A DNA stretch of 64,000 nt from Dichotomocladium elegans. Its lineage: Eukaryota > Mucoromycota > Mucoromycetes > Mucorales > Lichtheimiaceae. The stretch lies in contig JAIXMN010000001.1 of the NCBI GenBank assembly GCA_025716815.1, positions 1 through 64,000 on the forward strand, read 5' to 3'. Both the position numbers and the translations under genes were made by a program. Below are positions 1 through 9,668 of this stretch, one piece after another (within the stretch, counting starts at the first letter, position 1; each line of letters begins with the position of its first letter). Under the pieces are notes generated by a model. It searched no databases and had not been told where the DNA came from. It worked only from the letters and a program-made list of their open reading frames with translations.

Positions 1-3000
1 TGCCATGTCAAAAACATGCATGCTCAATGATGTGCGTCAAAGACAGCGCTCATTCTACCGCGGCGAGCGAGATTGGAAAAAGAAGAGCTTTTACGAGATA
101 ACAAGTTTTTATTACGTTATGGATAGTATTTACTATACTAATAGGCAGTCCAGTTGGCCAGAGCCATGAAGGCTCTGTTTCCCAGAGGCAACCGCGAGGA
201 GGTCGACACCATGTGCCTCCGCTCTAGAGGCAAGATATCCGCATTTATCTTGGTCTCCTTTGAGCCCCCCAGGCCTGGTCCCAGGGGTGTACCCTAGTCC
301 CTCATTGAGGTATCCTACCAAGATGTATCACCGTCTGCGGATGCGGTAAACACAGAGGATCACGTACATCTGATCATTTGGACAGGTACTTCTTGAACTT
401 GTCTCAGGCTACAGAAAGGTCTATCTACTCTACCCGTACAGCCCGCCCGGTCGATCCTGCCTTCTTTGCCGGCCAGTCGGGCCTCCACCAATGCCTGACC
501 GTCTTCGAAAGAAACAAACGCGTCGCTGCTTAGGGAGGATCCAGGCCTTCAATCCTCCCCGTTGCCTGGCAGTTTCGAATGGAGTAAACACGTTGCTGCT
601 TAGGAGGGTAGGAGCCAGCCCATCATCCTTCCTCCGTTGCCTGACGGTTTCAACGAAACAAGCATCTTGGTTCTCGTAAGCTTCCAGCCTTTGGTCCCCA
701 ATCTGATGACTGACGGTTTCAACGAAACAAGCATCTTGGTTCTCGTAAGCATTCAGCCTTTGGTCCCCAATCTGATGACTGACGGTTTCGAATGAAACAA
801 GCATCTTGGTTCTCGCAAGCTTCCAGCCTTTGGTCCCCAACTGATGACTGACCGGTTTCAACGAACAAGCATCTTGGTTCTCGTAAGCTTCCAGCCTTTG
901 GTCCCCAATCTGATGACTGACGGTTTCAACGAAACAAGCATCTTGGTTCTCGTAAGCTTCCAGCCTTTGGTCCCCAAATCTGATGACTGACGGGTTTCAA
1001 CGAAACAAGCATCTTGGTTCTCGTAAGCTTCCAGCCTTTGGTCCCAATCTGATGACTGACGGTTTCAACGAAACAAGCATCTTGGTTCTCGCAAGCTTCC
1101 AGCCTTTTGGTCACCAATCTGATGACTGACGGTTTCAACGAAACAAGCATCTTGGTTCTCGAAGCTTCCAGCCTTTGGTCACCAATCTGATGACTGACGG
1201 TTTCAATGAACAAGCATCTTGGTTCTCGCAAGCTTCCAGCCTTTGGTCCCAATCTGATGACTGACGGTTTCAACGAAACAAGCATCTTGGTTCTCGCAAG
1301 CTTCCAGCCTTTGGTCCCCAATCTGATGACTGAACGGTTTCGAATGAAACAAGCATCTTGGTTCTCGCAAGCTTCCAGCCTTTGGTCCCAATCTGATGAC
1401 TGACGGTTTCAACGAAACAAGCATCTTGGTTCTCGCAAGCTTCCAGCCTTTGGTCCCCAATCTGATGACTGACGGTTTCAACGAAACAAGCATCTTGGTT
1501 CTCGCAAGCTTCCAGCCTTTGGTCCCCAATCTGATGACTGACGGTTTCGAATGAAACAAGCATCTTGGTTCTCGCAAGCTTCCAGCCTTTGGTCCCAATC
1601 TGATGACTGACGGTTCAACGAAACAAGCATCTTGGTTCTCGCAAGCTTCCAGCCTTTGGTTCCACCAATCTGATGACTGACGGTTTCGAATGAAACAAGC
1701 ATCTTGGTTCTCGCAAGCTTCCAGCCTTTGGTCCCAATCTGATGACTGACGGTTTCGAATGAAACAAGCATCTTGGTTCTCGCAAGCTTCCAGCCTTTGG
1801 TCCCCAATCTGATGACTGACGGTTTCGAATGAAACAAGCATCTTGGTTCTCGCAAGCTTCCAGCCTTTGGTCCCCAATCTGATGACTGACGGTTTCGAAT
1901 GAAACAAGCATCTTGGTTCTCGCAAGCTTCCAGCCTTTGGTCCCCAATCTGATGACTGACGGTTTCGAATGAAACAAGCATCTTGGTTCTCGCAAGCTTC
2001 CAGCCTTTGGTCCCAATCTGATGACTGACGGTTTCAGCGAAACAAGCATCTTGGTTCTCGTAAGCATTCAGCCTTTGGTCCCCAATCTGATGACTGACGG
2101 TTTCGAATGAAACAAGCATCTTGGTTCTCGCAAGCTTCCAGCCTTTGGTCCCAATCTGATGACTGACGGTTTCGAATGAAACAAGCATCTTGGTTCTCGC
2201 AAGCTTCCAGCCTTTGGTCCCCAATCTGATGACTGACGGTTTCGAATGAAACAAGCATCTTGGTTCTCGTAAGCATTCCAGCCTTTGGTCCCCAATCTGA
2301 TGACTGACGGTTTCGAATGAAACAAGCATCTTGGTTCTCGTAAGCTTCCAGCCTTTGGTCCCCAATCTGATGACTGACGGTTTCGAATGAAACAAGCATC
2401 TTGGTTCTCGCAAGCTTCCAGCCTTTGGTCCCCAATCTGATGACTGACGGTTTCACGAAACAAGCATCTTGGTTCTCGTAAGCATTCCAGCCTTTGGTCC
2501 CCAATCTGATGACTGACGGTTTCAACGAAACAAGCATCTTGGTTCTCGTAAGCATTCCAGCCTTTGGTCCCCAATCTGATGACTGACGGTTTCGAATGAA
2601 ACAAGCATCTTGGTTCTCGCAAGCTTCCAGCCTTTGGTCCCCAATCTGATGACTGACGGTTTCGAAACAAGCATCTTGGTTCTCGTAAGCATTCCAGCCT
2701 TTGGTCCCCAATCTGATGACTGACGGTTTCAACGAAACAAGCATCTTGGTTCTCGTAAGCATTCCAGCCTTTGGTCCCCAATCTGATGACTGACGGTTTC
2801 GAATGAAACAAGCATCTTGGTTCTCGCAAGCTTCCAGCCTTTGGTCCCAATCTGAATGACTGACGGTTTCGAATGAAACAAGCATCTTGGTTCTCGCAAG
2901 CTTCCAGCCTTTGGTCCCCAATCTGATGACTGACGGTTTCAACGAAACAAGCATCTTGGTTCTCGCAAGCTTCCAGCCTTTGGTCCCCAATCTGATGACT

Positions 3001-4779
3001 GACGGTTTCGAATGAAACAAGCATCTTGGTTCTCGCAAGCTTCCAGCCTTTGGTCCCCAATCTGATGACTGACGGTTTCAACGAAACAAGCATCTTGGTT
3101 CTCGCAAGCTTCCAGCCTTTGGTCACCAAACTGATGACTGACGGTTTCGAATGAAACAAGCATCTTGGTTCTCGCAAGCTTCCAGCCTTTGGTCCCCAAT
3201 CTGATGACTGACGGTTTCAACGAAACAAGCATCTTGGTTCTCGCAAGCTTCCAGCCTTTGGTCACCAAACTGATGACTGACGGTTTCAACGAAACAAGCA
3301 TCTTGGTTCTCGTAAGCTTCCAGCCTTTGGTCCCCCAAATGATGCCTCAGCAACTGTTAATTTCTTTCGAGAGTAATACCTTGGCGCCCAGAAGGGAATC
3401 TGGCCCTCGATTCCCACTCATGGCTCAGCAACTGTTTAGTTTCTTTGGAAGGAGTACTTGGATCGGTGGCGGTATCCGGCCAACCAGCGCCTTGAAAACG
3501 GAAACGGATGGTGGGAAAGGAGAAGGGAAAAAATCTTTCCAATATCCCTCCCTCCCGTCAGCCGCGTGATCTGGGCGGAGTAAATACCAAAACGGGTAAA
3601 GTCGGTTTACAGCGGCAACATAAGTGGGTACTATAGAGCCTGCAATCCCGGAGAGGACGAAAAAAAAAACCTTGCTGGACACACCCTTTGCCATGCGGAC
3701 TGCCTGTTCGATTCAGATATCTTGACGGGCCTGCTGTTAATGCACTGCTGATGATGATGCTGTTGCTTGGGGGAAAAAAGGATGGAGGGGGTGGGAAGGA
3801 AAATCTTGATTGATTCGTTTTAGATAACGTTAGCGTGTTTTCAACGGGAACCAATCATAAATATCTTCTCACTGCGCAACAAAAAAAACATGCATACCAA
3901 GATATGATGTTGCGCTTTTTTTTCGATTGATAGCAATTACTAGAGTACGTAGAGTCGTTTTCCTGCGATCCCATGGTTCTTATCGTATCGAACCTCTTGG
4001 TTTGTGTGAAGCTCGAGATAGTCAATAAGGCAAAATAAACAGGCGGCGGGGGTCGAAATCAATGGTTGATGCTGTTGTAGGAATGCACGTGCCCATTCGC
4101 AAGGTGCCACCCCCCCATAGACCATGGTATGCGATATCGCCTTGCACTCTGATTACCTTGGTACCAGTGGCAGTGTGTTGAGTCCGTTATAGATTATTCC
4201 TAGCTTCTCCCGGCTCTTACACGCACCTGGTCACGGAAAGGTCTGATAAAGACAGTAAGTCGCCACGTATTCACAAAAATTAGCAGTACGAATCTCAAGT
4301 AAACGTGGGGAGGGGAGCACAAAATAGGCACTCACATGCTTTCAGCGGGGTGGGGGTTGCATATCGAGAGCATGGCACCCGATGTTTACCACAAGGACTG
4401 CTTTCAGTCTTATCCCATCCCTGCATTCGCCTTTTATGCAGCCAGGTGACAGGGAATTCGTCTGCGCATATCGCTGGTCTACGACTTTTTCTCTCCTTGG
4501 GTGTGATTCTATATATCCAACCAACAGAACAAAGATCAAAGGTATGAGTATCACAAGAGTGTAGAACCTGTCAATGTCATCACGGACCATCATCGTTACA
4601 TAAACATCTCTGTCGCACGATTTGTTCTCTTCTGGGTAACATCATATGCTAATCTTCTTGTGTCACACACTTATCGGTGCACAAAGAGAAAGTAAGATCG
4701 GTTTTCTATCAGAATCACAATGGATCGAGCAGCCCCAATTGCATTTCTTATTATGCTATTCTTGTATAGTCCGGCAGTG
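1..4779. repeat. Left arm of giant inverted repeat
   Basis: This arm reads as the reverse complement of 9669-13064. Matching landmarks sum to 14448 on the inner side of the tandem array (for example 4593 pairs with 9855 and 3357 with 11091) and to 13065 on the outer side (321 pairs with 12744). The 1383-base difference is the array length difference. Between about 3340 and 4740 the two arms look essentially identical, and the short reading frames there translate identically. The outer part (1-640) shows scattered substitutions and a one-base indel. At the inner edge (4741-4779) identity falls off before the arms diverge. The arm starts at the window edge, so its outer limit is unknown. Short frames occur, including an 83-codon one on the minus strand at 4342-4593 with a hydrophobic stretch near residues 10-28. 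None resembles a known family. Confidence 0.93.
641..3338. repeat. Tandem array of 69/70-bp unit, about 39 copies
   Basis: Head-to-tail copies of a unit built around GCTTCCAGCCTTTGGTCCC, then CAATCTGATGACTGACGG, then a variable TTTCGAATGAAAC or TTTCAACGAAAC segment. The first variant gives a 70-bp unit and the second a 69-bp unit. Most units contain one HindIII site (AAGCTT). Units differ by substitutions (GCAAGCTTCC, GTAAGCTTCC, GTAAGCATTCC) and by one-base indels, often in the CCCC run. The minus strand of the unit lacks stop codons in all three frames, so long overlapping reading frames (up to about 370 codons) run through the array. I read these as a by-product of the repeat, not as genes. 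No unique spacers separate the units. Confidence 0.95.
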
Positions 4780-6724
4780 TAAGAACTAGAGAACTGAGAG
4801 CTGAAATGTAACAGAAAAAGCACCGCTATGTTCTATAATAAAAGAATCTAATTGTACAAGCACGAAACCTTGAGTATTATCATCACAGAACAGGAGTTCT
4901 TTATGAATACACCATATTCGGAAACTGAACAATTGCACTGTTCGTGATGAATGATACCCAGTTAAATGGTGGATACTTAAAGGCATACAGGCCTTTTTGA
5001 GATCAAAGAAGTGCTTGGAATTTTTAATCACATGTATATTTTATTTTTTGAACTGGGAGCATGCCCAGTATAACATTTTGAACGCTGAGCTACTCCATGC
5101 GTATACCTTTTCTGCTGGATAGATATCTGAATCCGCGCCTCGGCATTAGTTAAAGTTGGGCGTCATAGCTGGAGGGGCACAGAGAGCCAATATGAACTGT
5201 CGTTGTATTTAGCCAGCAAGCTTCGAGATTAAAGCCGGATTTGCCCAGTATCCAGCGTAACGCGCTTATAGCGCGGGTGAGTTCGACTTGTACATAGTAT
5301 TGGAACGCTCGATGTAGGTGAGCTAAGCCGAGTAAACCTGCTTCAGGTAGCATGCTAAGCAAGCACAGAGGGACAAATATTATAAGGGGGTATATTTGTG
5401 TACGAAGGAATCAGGTAAAGTGGTCAGGAATCATCCCATAAAAAGACCAGAAAGTTTAAGCGAGGAGAGCGGCATACTTTATATCATCTCTCGCTAAGCG
5501 ACGTTTTTTTTTTCGAAGACACTGCCCGGTCAAAGGTTTACAGAATTACCGTGTGGAGCCTGCATAAAGGATATTCACTGTAATTCCCAGTATGTCTCTC
5601 TTACGAACTTAGTGAAAGATAAGGTATTAGTTCATTGTGAGACCTCGCTTTTTTCAGCTAAGCCTGGGAGAGACCGTATTATGGCTTACGGTGATACGTA
5701 TGTGGCTGTGATGCTAGTATTCAGACTTATGACCTCAAATGATTGCAGCATGCCTAAGACGAGAAATCGGCAAAGATCGTTTGTCTGGGAATCTCGGGAG
5801 TTGCTTTCTCCAGAGTTTCTGAAGGTCATCCTTGAGCGTGATATGGTTTAATCACCAAGGAATCCAACGATGTCTTCCAATTTTCATAGTCATATCAGTG
5901 GGGCATACTGTAGCGAGGCTCATATCCTTAGTGTTAGGTAACAGGGGCAACAGCTGAAGCATCATCGTTAGGTGCTTCAATATCTTTGTTAGGAAGGGCC
6001 TCGCAATCTGTCATCTGTTTATTTCCGGTGGGCTGCTGCTACCTCGATTTGCAGATTCACTTCAAAGGCCATTGCTTCCAAAGCATCTTTGGAATATATC
6101 ATGTCTATATATGCATGGATTTCAGTGAGCGACATTTGCTCAACTATGTCAACTCCATTATAAACCATGCCAGCCACATTTAGTACTTTAGTTTTAGCAA
6201 AACAGTTTACAATGGTGGTATGCCTATTTTACGCCATGCAATCTGAGCCTATCTTCTCGGCTTTAGTTCCATAACCTCCTCCGCCAAATTTCAGCCCCGC
6301 TTTCTGCAACTGCAAAATGCGCGGACCTCACTTCTAGATGTACTCAGTAGTGGGGTACATATGACATTGGAAACCCTTAAGTCAAAAAAGACGGAGGTAT
6401 TTATGCTAATTGAAATACTAGTAAAAATGTGTAGGCATTTATGGGTGTTTGTGAGTTAGCATCGGTTCCCGTGATATTGAGGGGAATGGCACACATGTCA
6501 TGACTACGGATACAATGGCTGCCGTTACACGCATTTCGTAAATTCAGCCTCAGTTAAGAAGCTGCTTGTAGGAATACGAGATACCTTGCTCCTTCTCTTC
6601 TTCCTGTCTCCTCCAAACCCAAAATGGCAACACTAAATTACAGTATGATATATCCTAGAAAGCCAGATATGATACTTAAAACCTTGTAGAACTTAGGAGA
6701 TATCTAAAGGACGCAAGAAGACCT

Positions 6725-7647
6725 TTGATAGGCACGTTCTTATCCCAGGAAAACAATAAAGCTACAACATTGACCTTCCTCTCACAATTTGAGAGCGTGG
6801 AGGAAGCAAGGATCTCGTTCGAGCGAAAACTGAAAATCCTTGTAAAACAAGCATCCCACCTCACCCAGCGCAGCATTCGTGGCATCAACTCCGAGAAAAT
6901 TGACTGGGAACATCTGTATGAAGATGCCAGGACAAGACGCGGGCATTAAACTTCAAGGCGCGCGGGTATTGCGTGCGGCTTCAAGTGAAGTTGCAGACAG
7001 TGTGGCATCTACGTTTTCAGTAAGTGAGCGCTATTATATGACTCGCGGCAGCTACAGCATGTGACAAGGAGGAGCTTTGGATGCTGATGGTCGGTTGGGT
7101 CGGTTGGGTCGAAGCCGTGCCAGATCGACAATAGCGAAGTTGTAAGAGAGTCCCCCACAGCATCTGTGCTTCGGTGCGGGATTGAAATCGCTTTTCCTTG
7201 GAACGTATATCGTGATTTAGCAATCGAGCAAGCCAGCCTATTGAAATTATGTTTAGTTTCCGACCTACAGAAAGTGCTGTAAGTGGGTCATAAAATAGAA
7301 TCATTTTATTGTATAACTAACGGACATAATAATGCAAAGAGCGCTACCGCATGTGCTGATGCTCATCCGGAACTCCAACGACGTCAAAGATGTCAAAGCA
7401 TTTGGTCAATCCAACATTAAAAAAATTTATAATGAATTTCGCCTTGCATACTTTGACACGTCCATTGATCTAGGTGATGGCACGCTCAACTCGCTCTGCG
7501 ATGTAATAAAGGTACATAATTAAAATCGCAGTTAATACGGAAAATAACGTAAAGAATGCTTTGAACTTTGGTAATTAGGAACTATTGGAAGCTGGGGCCG
7601 CTGAAGACGACGACGGTGATGATGCGTGCGATACCATGCTTATTTGA
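6725..7647 (+). pseudogene. Spliced gene or gene remnant of unknown function
   Basis: I do not recognise the family. Three exon pieces join in frame through plausible introns: 7020 to about 7134 (GTAAGT donor, acceptor at CAG 7123 or TAG 7134), 7279-7339 (GTAAGT..AAAG) and 7512-7578 (GTACAT..TTAG). Spliced this way, the frame runs through an exon with the motif CGIEIAFPWN, then KAFGQSNIKKIYNEF, to an acidic C-terminus ending DDDGDDACDTMLI and a TGA stop. The upstream exon at 6725-6930 (motifs FESVEEARISFERKL and INSEKIDWEHLYEDA) is shifted one base relative to the next coding piece. The copy is therefore either frameshifted or has an exon boundary I could not place. It sits at the centre of the inverted-repeat spacer. 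The start at 6725 is only the first ATG of that frame; an AG just before GAAAACAATAAAG suggests a true upstream exon. Confidence 0.4.
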
Positions 7648-8237
7648 AAGTATCCGAGTTGAAGAAGAATGCGGATCGCGAGGATCGTGTATTATTGTGG
7701 ATTATGAACAATTAGTTAGCTAGTTTGTGCACTACTTGCATACATATATACATCGTCTCTGAGATCAACTTATGCACCATAGCATCTCGAAACTGTCGTC
7801 ATCAGAAACTGTCCAAGTCATTGGCGAGACGGAGCTCATTACCGTCTACCTTGATTCCCTTCAGAATCCAATGTTTCACAACCCGAGAAAAGGCCGAATC
7901 TTCCACTTGTAAATTAGTTATGCCGCAAGCCAAGATACACTCATCGAATAGCACCATTAGGTTTTACCGAACCGGACACGAAACTGCAAACCATCGCCCA
8001 GATGGTGGGATGGCGATCACCGAGCAGATACACGGTGTATTTGCGACGAGCTCTTTAGAAGCCAAGGCTGCAGAAATGTCCACCCACCATACAATGACGC
8101 ACGAAGATACCTATCAACTTTCCATCTTTCGGTGAGCGTCAATATTGAAAGGACATTAGCAGGTCGGTGCTGATATAACATCATGCAGGTTTTACGATAG
8201 ACTTTTATCCATGCGACGTGGTCCATGATGGGATGTA

Positions 8238-8523
8238 CAGAATTTTCAAGAAGTCTGCCACAAAAGTTGTTGGTATAGACTGTCTAGGTTTTTCGCCGTT
8301 TTTGCTTCAATTTCGAATTTGAATTTTAATATTTCGATGCTATCCTTTTGTCAAATTTAAAGGCTATACTCGCAAAAAGGCATCAGTCAAGGCTATAGGT
8401 GAGATTTTCTAATCTTCTTTTTACATCAGAATAGTTTTGGGAGGCTAACAGTTTATTTTTCAAGAATCCTAGACGGTCTATACCAACAACCCCAACATTG
8501 TGGTAAACTTCTTGAAAATCCTG
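8238..8523. mobile_element. TA-flanked MITE (Tc1/mariner-like ends)
   Basis: The element begins CAGAATTTTCAAGAAGT and ends in the reverse complement of CAGGATTTTCAAGAAGT. A TA dinucleotide sits outside each end (8236-8237 and 8524-8525). The terminal inverted repeats extend about 55 bases, through GTTGTTGGTATAGAC and GTCTAGG, with a few mismatches and a small insertion in the right arm. The interior of about 170 bases is AT-rich and non-coding. The length, long inverted ends and TA target duplication fit a non-autonomous Tc1/mariner-type MITE. Neither Tc1-like transposase remnant in the window can be tied to it from the ends alone. Confidence 0.8.
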
Positions 8524-9668
8524 TACATTTTCATGCGTATTCAAGAAGCACAGCACCAAGCAGCTTAGAGATGCTCAAGCCATTTCTGATGCACCTTCGT
8601 GGTTGCAAACAAGTTGTTGCGGCCTACAACAAATACTGCGTCCTAGGAGCTGTCGCATAGGTGATTACGGATTGAAGGATCCATGACGCCGCGTTATAAC
8701 CAGATTCATTTCCACAGTCTTTTTCCCTCTATTTTTCTCCCACTGGGTTTTTATGAGGTTTTACCGACGTGAGGATGGTCTGAAAGGAACAAGGACATAT
8801 AACGTATGATAGAGGTCACCGATACACACACAAGCACCTTATCTGTAATAGTGCTACCATCTCCGAGTACCCCGTGTAAGACGGAGTAGCCAGTTGACCT
8901 AATTAGGACCTCAGCCATAAATCATATAAATAGTAGATAAATGTATAGCGATGGAGGATCTCAATTCCGATTTCATTCGAATAAAAGACATCCACGAGTC
9001 TCATCGTATTCTAACTGTCCACCATAAAAAACAACTAAAACACCACAGGAGCAGACAATGATAACATGTGTCCCGAGCAAAACGGGCAAGTCTAACAGAA
9101 GATGAGCTTGCAGATCTATTACATAACGTGAATAACACCAAGCTGCCTACTGTACGCTCCCGTAAATCAATCCATATCACTCATTGCCATGTACATCACC
9201 GGTCGCATTGACTTGATAAACATGATTATCTCCATTGGACTCCACAAAACACGCGGGAGAAAAGAGACGGTGGAAACCTCGTTCACTGTCCATTAGATAA
9301 GGAGGTGCAGCATAGTTTTTGATATATCAGTTGCTTTAGTTTCAATGTCATAGCCCCGGGTATGTGAACGTCGCGTGTAAGGTGTCTAGGCTACACCATA
9401 ATCCTCATCTCGACTTCTTCATGGGTTAATATTGATGCTTTGTGTATTACGAGATGCCACCTTCACCGCCTCGAAATTATCAACGAAATCGCATCGTGCT
9501 TTCCCGGTTGCTACATAATCATGGTTTTGCGCTCGTGCAATTAGGTTCTTTTATTATAGACCATTGACAGTGCTTTTCAGTCACGCTTCATCCATCACTT
9601 TTATAATCCTTCATCCGCCAAAAAACGTTTTACTGTATATAATATGCCAGTATATATGCATACGGCTC

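Larger units (their letters stand above)
4780..9668. other. Spacer between inverted-repeat arms
   Basis: About 4.9 kb of non-palindromic sequence between the arms. It holds a spliced but damaged gene at 6725-7647 and a MITE at 8238-8523, listed separately. An open frame at 5612-5851 (+) has no recognisable family; it may be an exon, since the sequence just before it ends in an AG. From 4786 to 5580, from 5852 to 6724, and from 8530 to 9668 I see only short unconvincing frames, no RNA gene and no transposase motif. Confidence 0.7.

Noticed and set aside
430..3301. Long overlapping reading frames (up to about 370 codons) in the left array, and the same in the right array
   Set aside because: They arise because the 70-bp unit is stop-free in three frames; frames switch with every unit and carry no domain. 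Not annotated as genes.
641..3338. CRISPR-like regular repeats
   Set aside because: Units follow each other directly without unique spacers, no cas genes are present, and the genome is eukaryotic.
641..3338. C/D-box snoRNA cluster: each unit contains CTGATGACTGA, resembling box C (TGATGA) and box D (CTGA)
   Set aside because: The two boxes are adjacent rather than separated by a guide region within the unit, the first base of box C is C rather than a purine, and no terminal stem is visible. Probably coincidence.
5462..5500. Short hairpin AGCGAGGAGAG / CTCTCGCT in the spacer
   Set aside because: Too short and imperfect to call a terminator or element end.
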